From NCBI GenBank assembly GCA_036553725.1, contig DATBOO010000204.1, forward strand, positions 16,071-80,070: a DNA stretch of 64,000 nucleotides. Direction: 5' to 3'. A program made the position numbers and the translations under genes. Every line of letters begins with the position of its first letter. Position 1 is the first letter of the stretch. The DNA is from Bog-756 sp036553725. Lineage in GTDB: Bacteria > Actinomycetota > Acidimicrobiia > Acidimicrobiales > RAAP-2. Positions 16,531 through 24,621 of the stretch are shown one piece after another. The notes beneath the pieces are model-generated. The model made no database searches. It was not told the origin of the DNA and saw only the letters and a program-made list of their open reading frames with translations.

Positions 16531-16556
16531 CTGTCGTGAACGACAGAGGACGTTCA
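16531..16556 (+). promoter_or_regulatory. Overlapping inverted repeats upstream of second fucosidase
   Basis: CTGTCG-TGAA-CGACAG (16531-16546) is a perfect hairpin, and TGAACG-N8-CGTTCA (16537-16556) is a perfect 20-bp inverted repeat overlapping it. They lie about 100 bp before the fucosidase start, a plausible operator or, for the first, a terminator of the GH31 transcript. Confidence 0.4.
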
Positions 16557-16652
16557 GCACCCCGTCCTCGATGACGGGTCGCTACTTCTTGGCATCGCGG
16601 GTAGTCCGACGACGACCGGATTCGGGATCGACGAGGGAACGGTGGAGGCCGG

Positions 16653-18098
16653 ATGGCCGGTGCCCGTGCACAACTGAAGGCGCTGCGCCGGAGGGTGATC
16701 CCCCAGTGGTGGAGAGACGCCAAGCTGGGGATCTTCGTGCACTGGACACCGGCGTCGGTCCCGGGCTTCGCCCCGGTGCATGCCGGTATCGGCGAGTTGC
16801 TGCGGTCGAACGAGCCAGACGCACTGAAGCACTCGCCGTACACCGAGTGGTACGAGAACTCGCTTCGGTTCCCGGACAGCGCCGTGTCCCGCCACCACCG
16901 GGCAACCTATGGTGACCGGGAGTATGCGGAGTTCGCACGGGATTGGGAGCAGGGGCTCGAGCTCTGGAACCCGGAGCGGTGGGCCGCCGCCTTCCGCGAC
17001 GCCGGTGCACAGTACGTCGTACTGGTGGCGAAGCACGCCGACGGCTACTGCCTGTGGCCCACCGACACCCCCAATCCCCATCGGGACCACTGGCACAGTC
17101 GACGAGACGTCGTGGGCGAGCTGTCGGACGCGGTCCGCGGTGCCGGACTCAGGTTCGGCATCTACTACTGCGGGGGGTTCGACTGGACCTTCGACACCAC
17201 GCCCATCGGTACCATGTCCGATGTCGTCCGGGCCGTCCCCCGGGGCCACTACCCGGCCTATGCCGAGGCGCAGGTCCGGGAGCTCGTCGACCGCTACCGC
17301 CCGAGCGTGCTGTGGAACGACGTGGCCTGGCCCGCCTCGGGACGGGACCTGTGGCCACTCCTCACCTATTACTACGACGCCGTCCCCGACGGTGTCGTCA
17401 ATGACCGCTGGATGCCCTGGAGCCCGCTCTTCGCCGCGTCCCGGGTCGCACTTTTCCGTCGGGCCATCGACGCTGCTGGCCGGCGGACCGCGGTGCGCGA
17501 CGGTGGGCTCATCCCTCCCGTGCCGCCGCACTTCGATTTCCGGACGCCCGAGTACGTGACCCTGCCGGAGATCGAGCGGACACCGTGGGAGTACGTCCGG
17601 GGAATGGACCGCAGCTTCGGCTACAACGCCAACTCTGCTCCCGAGGACTTCGTGTCCAGGGACGACCTGCTCTGGGAGTTCACCGACGTCGTGGCCAAGG
17701 GTGGGAACCTCCTCCTGAACGTCGGGCCACGCGGCGTCGACGCCTCGATCCCAAGGGAGCAGGCAGATCGGCTCGGTTGGCTGGGCGAGCACATGCTCCT
17801 GAATGGCGAGGCCGTCGCGGCGACTCGCCCGTGGGTGGTGTCGGGATCGACAACGCCCGAAGGCTCCGGCCTGCGGTACACGGCCAGCGCCGACACCGTG
17901 TTTGCCTTTCTCCGGGGCCTCCGAACGAGCGCCACCCTTACCGGCGTTCGATCGACGCCGCTGACGCGTGTCGATCGCCTGGACGGGGGTGCGCTGTCCT
18001 GGCGAGACGAGCAAGTAGGTCTCGTCCTCGAATTCGGAGCGGCTGTGCACACCGAGGGCCCGATCGTTGTCGCGCTACGTGGCGTCGAAGCCAGATAG
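16653..18098 (+). CDS. GH29 alpha-L-fucosidase (copy 2)
   Basis: 481-aa paralogue of the gene at 2560-4032, sharing the block WWRDAKLGIFVHWTPASVP and the same order of motifs: KHADGYCLW, LRFGIYYCGGFDW, VLWNDVAW with Asp223 as likely nucleophile, and VAKGGNLLLNVGPRG. One of the paired histidines of KHHDG is Ala here (KHADG), a possible specificity difference. No signal peptide is seen. ATG 16653 follows GGAGG at about 6 bp. It follows the GH31 gene on the same strand but with its own 170-bp upstream region holding inverted repeats, so it is probably regulated separately. Confidence 0.9.
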   Translation: MAGARAQLKALRRRVIPQWWRDAKLGIFVHWTPASVPGFAPVHAGIGELLRSNEPDALKHSPYTEWYENSLRFPDSAVSRHHRATYGDREYAEFARDWEQGLELWNPERWAAAFRDAGAQYVVLVAKHADGYCLWPTDTPNPHRDHWHSRRDVVGELSDAVRGAGLRFGIYYCGGFDWTFDTTPIGTMSDVVRAVPRGHYPAYAEAQVRELVDRYRPSVLWNDVAWPASGRDLWPLLTYYYDAVPDGVVNDRWMPWSPLFAASRVALFRRAIDAAGRRTAVRDGGLIPPVPPHFDFRTPEYVTLPEIERTPWEYVRGMDRSFGYNANSAPEDFVSRDDLLWEFTDVVAKGGNLLLNVGPRGVDASIPREQADRLGWLGEHMLLNGEAVAATRPWVVSGSTTPEGSGLRYTASADTVFAFLRGLRTSATLTGVRSTPLTRVDRLDGGALSWRDEQVGLVLEFGAAVHTEGPIVVALRGVEAR

Positions 18099-18414
18099 AC
18101 GTCCTCACTCTTCCCACCATCTCGACACGCCCGCCGACGCCCAGAGCGCCCAGAGCTTGCAACGCGTGGCCAGGGGCCGGCTGAATCTGACCATGCACTG
18201 CAATGGACGCGATCCCCACAGAACACCACATCTCCGGCGTCTACACCAAGATGTTGATGGAGCTCTTCGTCGACCATGCCGTCCGACCTCATCGAGACCC
18301 TTTTGCGCCGGGCCGGCCGGTCCGAATTCTTGGCGAAGACCATGCCGCCCGGGCCGTGGCCGCAGAGGGAGTCCCTCATGGTGGCAGCATGCGGAACCTG
18401 GCTATCGTGAGGCC
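18099..18414. other. Intergenic region with gene remnant
   Basis: About 316 bases between the fucosidase and the P450. The only recognisable content is the peptidase C69-like N-terminal fragment on the minus strand at 18305-18379. The rest shows no convincing gene. Confidence 0.5.
18305..18379 (-). pseudogene. Remnant of a C69-type dipeptidase N-terminus
   Basis: On the minus strand the 25 codons from ATG 18379 read MRDSLCGHGPGGMVFAKNSD followed by RPARR. Family C69/U34 dipeptidases begin MCD(S/T)L and contain (D/G)G..(L/I/V)FAKNSDR. Here the catalytic Cys2 is Arg and nothing recognisable follows, so this is best read as a decayed fragment. It overlaps the P450 promoter region. Confidence 0.45.
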
Positions 18415-19707
18415 ATGGAACCGCGCGACGTACTCACACTCGATCAGATCAACCTGTCGGACATTGAGTTCTGGTCGCGTCCTTGGGAGGAACGCGAGGG
18501 CGCCTTCCGGATGTTGCGTCGGGAGCGCCCGATGGGCCACTTCGAAGACCCCGAGATCCCACCGGAAATGGCCTTCATCGTGCCCAACAAAGGGAAGGGT
18601 TACTACGCCCTGACCCGCCACACTCATATATCCGAGGCCAGCCGGCATCCGGAGATCTATCAATCCGAGCAGGGCGCTACGTCCATGATCGACATGCCGC
18701 AGGAGATGCTCGAGTTCTTTGGTTCCATGATCAACATGGACAACCCCCGCCATGCCCGGCTGCGGCGCATAGTTTCGGCTGCCTTCAATCCCCGCATGAT
18801 CAAGAGCATCGAGGACCGGATTGAGCTCGTGGCCAACGACGTGATCAACCGGGTGGCGGAGCAAGGTGGGTGTGACTTCGTGGTCGAGGTGGCCGCCCGC
18901 CTCCCGCTCGAGATCATCTGCGACATGATGGGCATCGCGGCCGCCGACTACAACACCGTGTTCAACGCCTCCAACGTCATCCTCAGCTCGGGTGACCCCG
19001 AGTACATCCCTGAGGGCACGGACGTCATGTTGGCTTTTATGACGGCCGCGCAGCAGCTAAACATGCTGATGACCGAACTGTCGGACTTCCGCAAGGGAGC
19101 CCCGACAGACGATGTGACCTCGGCCCTCGTCAACACCAATGTCGACGGCGAGGCGTTGACGGCTTCGGAAATCGCGGCGTTCTTCATCCTTCTGGTCGTG
19201 GCCGGGAATGAAACCACCCGCAACGCCATCAGCCATGGACTCCTGGCCATGACGCATCACCCCGACCAGCGTGCGCTGTGGCAGGCCGATCCGGCCGGGA
19301 TCGCCGTCACCGGGGTCGACGAGATCGTGCGCTGGAGCTCCCCCGTCATCTGGATGCGGCGCACGCTGGGCGAGAACGCGGTGCTGGGTGGCGAGGAGTT
19401 GAAAGAGGGCGACCGGGTCATCCTCTTCTACAACTCGGCCAACCGGGACGAGGACGTCTTCGAGGATCCGTACACCTTCGACGTACGGCGCAACCCCAAT
19501 CCGCACTTCGGGTTCGGGGCGGCCGGCCCCCACTTCTGCCTGGGGGCTCACCTGGCCCGCCAGGAGATCGACGTGATGTTCCGACAGCTCTTCGAACGCA
19601 TACCCGACATCGAGAGTGTCGGCGAGCCGGACCGCCTGCTCTCGCCCTTCATCAACGGGATCAAGCATCTTGACTGCAAGTTCACCCCGGTGGCTGTCGC
19701 ACGCTGA
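18415..19707 (+). CDS. Cytochrome P450, CYP124/CYP125-like
   Basis: 430-aa soluble haem monooxygenase. It carries the oxygen-binding I-helix AGNETTR, the ExxR motif EIVRW and the haem loop HFGFGAAGPHFCLG with Cys375 as iron ligand. The N-terminal half contains FFGSMINMDNPRHARLRRIV, typical of bacterial CYPs that hydroxylate sterol or branched-lipid chains (CYP124/125/142); membership of that clan is inferred from these motifs. ATG 18415 is preceded by GTGAGG. Base composition is lower in GC than the flanks. No ferredoxin or ferredoxin reductase gene is adjacent, so electrons must come from elsewhere. Confidence 0.92.
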   Translation: MEPRDVLTLDQINLSDIEFWSRPWEEREGAFRMLRRERPMGHFEDPEIPPEMAFIVPNKGKGYYALTRHTHISEASRHPEIYQSEQGATSMIDMPQEMLEFFGSMINMDNPRHARLRRIVSAAFNPRMIKSIEDRIELVANDVINRVAEQGGCDFVVEVAARLPLEIICDMMGIAAADYNTVFNASNVILSSGDPEYIPEGTDVMLAFMTAAQQLNMLMTELSDFRKGAPTDDVTSALVNTNVDGEALTASEIAAFFILLVVAGNETTRNAISHGLLAMTHHPDQRALWQADPAGIAVTGVDEIVRWSSPVIWMRRTLGENAVLGGEELKEGDRVILFYNSANRDEDVFEDPYTFDVRRNPNPHFGFGAAGPHFCLGAHLARQEIDVMFRQLFERIPDIESVGEPDRLLSPFINGIKHLDCKFTPVAVAR

Positions 19708-20040
19708 ACATGCGGCGGCGCATCATGCGGCGCTTCGACCGGATACAGCGATCCACCAAGCCCACCTGTTCGGGGCGCCGGTTCTGTGCTGCTTCGGAGT
19801 GGGACTTGAGTGATACGCCAAAGCCACCGCCGAGGCGCTCTTACTGGAGGCACGGGGGCCGTTGCCACGACCTGTGTCACCGATGTGCCAGTCGAGATCA
19901 GTTGGCGGTCGGCAAGCGAGCCGAGGCTGACAACGCGCCCCAGCCGGCGTTCGGGAACACCGTGGCGTTCCGGAATGGCGTGACTATCGAGGACCAGGAA
20001 TGCGGGACTACTCACGGGGCTCGTGTTCCTTTGCCAATCC
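19708..20040. other. Intergenic region, no recognisable gene
   Basis: About 330 bases between the P450 and the glyoxalase-fold gene. No reading frame gives a recognisable protein, and I saw no strong hairpin or repeat. Composition resembles the P450 rather than the GC-rich genes further on. Confidence 0.5.
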
Positions 20041-20481
20041 ATGTCGCGTATTCGACGTTTCGACCACGTCGGCATGACCGTCGCCGACCTCGACGCGGCG
20101 TCGGCGTTCTTTGTCGAGCTCGGTTTCGAGGTCGAGGGCCGCACGTTCTTAGAGGGCGAGTTCCTGGACACCGTCATTGGAATACCGGACTCGCGTACCG
20201 AGATCGTCATGTTGCGGCCGCGCCACGGCGGGGCCGGGCTCGAGCTGGCGAGCTTCATCCGGCCTAACCACGAACCGGGATCGCCCGCTGCCATGGCTAG
20301 CGAACTAGGGCTACGCAGCGTGGTGTCAGAAGTGGATGACCCTGCAGGCGATCATCGAACGGCTGGCAAAAGACGGCTATGGCCTGGTCGGCGGCATCGG
20401 CGAGTACAGCACGTCTGGCGCATGGCCTCCGTGCGCGGTCCAGAGGGGATCATCGTCTCCCTGGCCGAGCGAATCGATTGA
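20041..20481 (+). CDS. VOC/glyoxalase-superfamily protein with two compensating frameshifts
   Basis: 146 codons. The N-terminal half is a clear VOC module (FDHVGMTVADLDAASAFFVE, then IPDSRTEIVML), and the C-terminus VRGPEGIIVSLAERID is the usual second strand with its metal-ligand Glu. In between, from about 20340 to 20412, the frame gives nonsense while the +1 frame gives the expected helix LQAIIERLAKDGYGLVGGIG. An extra C near 20341 and a missing C near 20412 would explain this exactly, so about 25 residues are out of frame although the ORF stays open. It is either a sequencing artefact or an early pseudogene. ATG 20041 lacks a clear ribosome binding site. Original role: dioxygenase, isomerase or lyase of unknown substrate. 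Confidence 0.7.
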   Translation: MSRIRRFDHVGMTVADLDAASAFFVELGFEVEGRTFLEGEFLDTVIGIPDSRTEIVMLRPRHGGAGLELASFIRPNHEPGSPAAMASELGLRSVVSEVDDPAGDHRTAGKRRLWPGRRHRRVQHVWRMASVRGPEGIIVSLAERID

Positions 20482-20557
20482 CCCTGTCTGCCGAGGCCGC
20501 CGCGATGCTCACCAGCCCCGTCGAGCGATCTTCGGACCGGCTCGCCATGTGGCTCCC

Positions 20558-21838
20558 TCACCCGTCGGGGAAGAACCTCGGGAGGTAATAGCGGTTGGCC
20601 GACAGCAGTGTGTCGGCCAGTCGCTCGGCCACGGGGTACTGCCCCACCAGCGGGTTGGCCACCAGGGCCCGGATCATCGTCTCCCGGCTCCCCGACAGCG
20701 CCGCCTCGACGGCCAGGCGCTCGTAGGACTTGCAGTGGGCCACCAGGCCGGACATCTCAGCCGGGAGAGGGCGCTGGGCCTGCGGATGGGCGCCGTCGCG
20801 GTCGACGGTACAGGGGACCTCCACCACCGCATCGTCGGGCAGGCCGGGCAGGGCACCGTCGTTGCGCACGTCGACCACCTGGGTGTCGCCGGTCCCGGCG
20901 TGCAGGGAGGCGATCAGGCGCACGGCCGCCTCGGAGTAGAAGGCGCCCCCGCGCCAGGAGAGCTTCTCCGGCTTGGTCACCAGCGCCGGGTCCCGGTACT
21001 GGGCCAGCAGCTCGGCCTCGAGCTCGGCCACCACCTCCGCCCTCGACCGCCAACCGGGCACCGCCTGCTCGGCCACCTCCTGATCGAGGCAGTAGTAATA
21101 GTGCAGGTAGTAGGAGGGCAGGGCCCCGAGCAGTTGGAGCAGCCCCCGGGGGACCCCGCTCTCGAGCTCGAGTTCGGCGCCGAAGCGGTCGAGCAGCTCG
21201 GGCATCCGGTCGACCCCGCCGACGGTGGCCGACCGCGCCCAGGTCAGATGGTTCAGCCCCACGTGCTCCAACTCGACGGTGTCCGGGTCGACCCCGAGGT
21301 AGTGCCCGATGCGTCGTTGCACGTGGATGGCGACGTTGCACAAGCCGACGGCCCGGTGCCCCTCGTCGGCCAGCGCCTGGGTCACGATGCCCACCGGGTT
21401 GGTGAAGTCCACCACCCAGGCCCCGGCCGCGGCCCGCCTGGCCGTCTCCTCGGCGATCTCCAGGACCAGCGGGACGGTGCGCAGCGCCTTGGCCAGCCCG
21501 CCGGGGCCGGTGGTCTCCTGGCCGAGGCAGCCGTAGCCGATGGGAAGGGTCTCGTCGGTGTGGCGGGCGGCCTGCCCGCCCACCCGCAACTGGACGACCA
21601 CGAAGTCGGCCCCGTCGAGGGCCCGGTCCCGGTCGTCGGTGGTGACCAGGTCGCCCGCCCATCCGTGCCGGCGCAGGATGCGGCCGGCCAGCCCCCCGAC
21701 CGCGTCCAGGCGGCCCCGGTCCGGGTCCAACAGGACCAGCTCGTCCACGGTGAGTCGATCCTCGTGGGCACACAGGCTGTCGACCAGCTCGGGCGTGTAG
21801 GTGCTCCCGCCCCCGACCACGGCCACCTTCGTTCCCAC
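20558..21838 (-). CDS. GH4 family glycosidase (6-phospho-glycosidase / alpha-galactosidase type)
   Basis: 426-aa NAD- and divalent-metal-dependent glycosidase that works by a redox-elimination mechanism. The Rossmann loop VAVVGGGSTYTPELVDSL is at the N-terminus. QETTGPGGLAKALR, VVDFTNPVGIVTQAL, GLCNV (metal-ligand Cys) and HVGLNHLTW (metal-ligand His) follow in family order. The LRVGGQAARHTDE segment suits the 6-phospho-beta-glucosidase branch. The start is GTG 21838; GTG at about 21826 with GGGTGGGA upstream is an alternative. It is divergent from a BadF-type sugar kinase only 45 bp away, which could supply a phosphorylated substrate, since no PTS gene is present. Confidence 0.9.
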   Translation of the reverse strand: MGTKVAVVGGGSTYTPELVDSLCAHEDRLTVDELVLLDPDRGRLDAVGGLAGRILRRHGWAGDLVTTDDRDRALDGADFVVVQLRVGGQAARHTDETLPIGYGCLGQETTGPGGLAKALRTVPLVLEIAEETARRAAAGAWVVDFTNPVGIVTQALADEGHRAVGLCNVAIHVQRRIGHYLGVDPDTVELEHVGLNHLTWARSATVGGVDRMPELLDRFGAELELESGVPRGLLQLLGALPSYYLHYYYCLDQEVAEQAVPGWRSRAEVVAELEAELLAQYRDPALVTKPEKLSWRGGAFYSEAAVRLIASLHAGTGDTQVVDVRNDGALPGLPDDAVVEVPCTVDRDGAHPQAQRPLPAEMSGLVAHCKSYERLAVEAALSGSRETMIRALVANPLVGQYPVAERLADTLLSANRYYLPRFFPDG

Positions 21839-21883
21839 CCTTTGAACGTAACATCAGCGGGTGAGCGCCGACCGGGGGGAAGG

Positions 21884-22921
21884 GTGAGAGAGGGGACCCG
21901 GGACGCGGGGCAGCCCGTCGACCCAGTGGTCCTCGCCATCGACGGCGGGGCGTCGAAGACCGACGTCTGGCTCGTGGCGGCCGACGGTTCGGTCCTCGGC
22001 ACCGCCCGGGGGGGAGGCTCCAACCACCAGTTCTCCGGGCTGGAGGGCGCCATGGACGCGCTCGGTTCTGCCATCGAAGCCGCGCTCGACGCCGCCGGCC
22101 TCGACCCCCGGGCCCGTCCGGCCGCGGCCACTGGCGCGTACTGCCTGGCCGGCGTGGACCTCCCGGTGGACGAGGAACGCCTGGGCCGGGCCATCTCTGC
22201 CCGCGGCTGGAGCGGGACGGACCTCCTCCGCAACGACACCATGGCCGTGCTGCGGGCCGGGTCACGGTCGGGCTGGGGGGTCGGGGTGGTCTGCGGGTCC
22301 GGGCTCAACTGCACGGGCCTGGGCCCCGACGGGTCGGTGGAGCGGTTCCCGTCGCTGGCGGAGCTGTCGGGCGACTTCACCCCCGGCGGGTCGTGGCTCG
22401 GCGTCCGGGCCCTGGGCCTGGCCCTGCGGGCCGGCGACGGCCGGGGCGGCCCGACGGCCCTGTCCGACCTCGTCCCGGCCCACTTCGGCCTGCCCGATCC
22501 GGAGGCGGTGCTGAGCGCCGTCTACACCGGCGCCCTCGACTACGGCCGCCTGTTCGAGCTGGCCCGGGTCTGTCTCAACGCCGCCGCCGGTGGCGACGCA
22601 GCGGCCGCGGGGGCAGCGAGCCTGTTGGCCGACGAGGTGGTGGCGATGGCCAACGCCATCATCGGGCGGCTCGGGGCGGCCGGCGACGAGGTGGAGGTGG
22701 TCCTCGGTGGCGGCGTGTTCGACAGCGCCCACGCCGCCTTCACCGCCCGGGTGGAGGCCGGCGTGCTGGCAGTGGCGCCGAAGGCGCGGTTCCGCCGCCT
22801 CGAGACGCCACCGGTCCTCGGTGCGGCCCTGCTGGGGCTCGACGCCCTGGGCGCGCCGGAAGGGTCCGAATCGCGCCTCCGGTCCTCGGCGCCGGCTCCC
22901 GACCCGGCCGCCGGGGGCTGA
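21884..22921 (+). CDS. BadF/BadG/BcrA/BcrD-type ATPase, probable N-acetylglucosamine/sugar kinase
   Basis: 345-aa actin-fold ATPase. The phosphate-1 loop is VLAIDGGASKTDVWLV near residue 15. An acidic residue in LLRNDTMAVL is the likely catalytic base, GVVCGSGLNC is the phosphate-2 loop, and VVLGGGVFDS is the adenosine loop. This layout is that of the N-acetylglucosamine-kinase-like branch, not of the iron-sulfur dehydratase activators, which have a CxxC region not seen here. GTG 21884 directly follows GGGGGAAGG. It is divergent from the GH4 gene and is followed after 6 bp by a GH13 gene, so the three form a sugar-utilisation cluster. The substrate is inferred only from context. Confidence 0.85.
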   Translation: MREGTRDAGQPVDPVVLAIDGGASKTDVWLVAADGSVLGTARGGGSNHQFSGLEGAMDALGSAIEAALDAAGLDPRARPAAATGAYCLAGVDLPVDEERLGRAISARGWSGTDLLRNDTMAVLRAGSRSGWGVGVVCGSGLNCTGLGPDGSVERFPSLAELSGDFTPGGSWLGVRALGLALRAGDGRGGPTALSDLVPAHFGLPDPEAVLSAVYTGALDYGRLFELARVCLNAAAGGDAAAAGAASLLADEVVAMANAIIGRLGAAGDEVEVVLGGGVFDSAHAAFTARVEAGVLAVAPKARFRRLETPPVLGAALLGLDALGAPEGSESRLRSSAPAPDPAAGG

Positions 22922-22927
22922 GCGTCA

Positions 22928-24526
22928 GTGGACTCCCCGCCCGGCGACCCGTGGTGGCGTTCAGGCGTGCTCTACGAGATCTACCCGCGCTCGTTCGCCG
23001 ACTCCGACGGCGACGGCATCGGCGACCTCAGCGGCCTCATCGGCCGTCTGGACCACCTCGAATGGCTCGGGGTCGACGGGATCTGGCTCTCGCCGGTCTC
23101 GCCGTCGCCCAACGCCGACTGGGGCTACGACGTGGCCGACTACTGCGGTGTCGACCCCGCCTACGGCACCCTCGAGACCCTCGACACCCTGGTGGCCGAG
23201 GCCGGCCGCCGGGGCATCCGGGTCCTCCTCGACCTGGTGCCCAACCACACCAGCGAGCAGCACTCGTGGTTCGTCGACTCCAGGTCGTCACGGTCCGCCG
23301 AGCACCGGGACTTCTACGTCTGGGCCGACCCCGGCCCCGGCGGCGCCCGGCCCAACAACTGGACGGCGCAGTTCGGGGGTCCGGCCTGGACGCTCGACGA
23401 GGGAACCGGTCAGTACTACCTCCACAACTTCACCCGGGAACAGCCCGATATCAACTGGTGGAACCCCGCCGTCCACCGCGCCTTCGAGGAGATCATCCGG
23501 TTCTGGTGGGACCGGGGGGTCGCCGGGTTCCGCATCGACGTCTGCAACATGATCGTGAAGGACGCCGAGCTCCGGGACAACCCGCCGGCCACCGGGGAGG
23601 ACTCGGTGGTGGAGCAGCTCATGGGCCAGCGGTACGCCTACAACGGCAACCGGCCCGAGGTGCACGAGATCCTGCGGGGCTGGCGGGCGCTGGCCGACAC
23701 CTACGACCCTCCCCGGGTGCTGCTCGGAGAGACCGACGTGCACCATCTGTCGATGCTCCCCCCCTTCTACGGCAACGGCACCGACGAGCTGCACCTGGCC
23801 TTCAACCTGCCCTGGCTGCATGCCGAGCTCTCGGCCGAGGCCCTGCGGGCCGTGGTCGAGGAGACCGAGCGGATCCTGCCCGCGGGGGCCTGGCCGGTGT
23901 GGGCCGTCTCCAACCTCGACACCTCGCGGGCAGCCACCCGATGGGCGGCAGGCCACCCCGGACGGATCCGCTGCGTCGTGCTGGCCCTGCTCACGCTGCG
24001 CGGCACCCCGGTCCTCTACCAGGGCGACGAGATCGGCCTGCCCGACGGCACCCTCGACCGGGAGGACCTGCGCGACCCGATCGGGGTGCGCTACTGGCCG
24101 CACGCCACCGGCCGCGACCCCGAGCGCTCCCCGTTGCCCTGGGACGACGGTCCCGGCCGGGGGTTCACCACCGGCGGCCGCGGCACCTGGCTGCCCATGG
24201 GCACCCCACCGGAGTGCAATGTCGCCGCCCAGCGGGCCGACCCCGGCTCGGTGCTCACCTTCACCCGTGACCTGCTTGCCCTCCGCCGGTCGAATCCCGA
24301 CCTCCACCGCGGTGCCTATCGCAGCCTGGCGTCCCCGCCCGGCACCTGGGCCTGGCGACGCGGAGAGGGCTTCGCCACCGCCGTCAACTTCGGCGAAGAG
24401 GCGTCGGTCGTCGACGGCCTCACCGGCTCGGTGGCCCTGGGCACCGACCGGGGACGGGACGGTCAGCCGGTGGCCGGGAGCTTCGCCCTCGGTCCGGGCG
24501 AAGGAGCGCTGGTCCGGCTGGCCTGA
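22928..24526 (+). CDS. GH13 alpha-glucosidase / oligo-1,6-glucosidase-like enzyme
   Basis: 532-aa cytoplasmic alpha-amylase-family enzyme. IYPRSFADSDGDGIGDLSG and GIWLSPVSPSPNADWGYDV are typical of alpha-glucosidases. Conserved regions: I DLVPNHTS, II GFRIDV with nucleophile Asp204, III LLGETDV with acid/base Glu268, and IV VSNLDTSR with stabilising Asp331. In region IV the nearly invariant His of NHD is Leu330, an unusual change one base away from His. The GTG start lies 6 bp after the kinase stop, so the genes are probably co-transcribed. A short C-terminal sandwich completes the fold. It likely hydrolyses short alpha-glucosides inside the cell. Confidence 0.9.
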   Translation: MDSPPGDPWWRSGVLYEIYPRSFADSDGDGIGDLSGLIGRLDHLEWLGVDGIWLSPVSPSPNADWGYDVADYCGVDPAYGTLETLDTLVAEAGRRGIRVLLDLVPNHTSEQHSWFVDSRSSRSAEHRDFYVWADPGPGGARPNNWTAQFGGPAWTLDEGTGQYYLHNFTREQPDINWWNPAVHRAFEEIIRFWWDRGVAGFRIDVCNMIVKDAELRDNPPATGEDSVVEQLMGQRYAYNGNRPEVHEILRGWRALADTYDPPRVLLGETDVHHLSMLPPFYGNGTDELHLAFNLPWLHAELSAEALRAVVEETERILPAGAWPVWAVSNLDTSRAATRWAAGHPGRIRCVVLALLTLRGTPVLYQGDEIGLPDGTLDREDLRDPIGVRYWPHATGRDPERSPLPWDDGPGRGFTTGGRGTWLPMGTPPECNVAAQRADPGSVLTFTRDLLALRRSNPDLHRGAYRSLASPPGTWAWRRGEGFATAVNFGEEASVVDGLTGSVALGTDRGRDGQPVAGSFALGPGEGALVRLA

Positions 24527-24621
24527 ACGCGGCGCCCGCGTACTCAGGGGACTTCGCGTATCCTCGACACGCCGTTCGGCCACGGTCGATTACCGCCCGC
24601 CAACACAGGAGTCTTGGGGAC

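Noticed and set aside
20482..21883. Upstream part of the open frame that ends in the BadF-type kinase
   Set aside because: This stretch lies antisense to the GH4 gene; the kinase proper begins at GTG 21884 with a ribosome binding site.
20558..24526. BadF-type protein as activator of a benzoyl-CoA or 2-hydroxyacyl-CoA dehydratase
   Set aside because: No dehydratase genes are adjacent and the CxxC iron-sulfur ligands of activators are not seen; the sugar-gene context fits a kinase.
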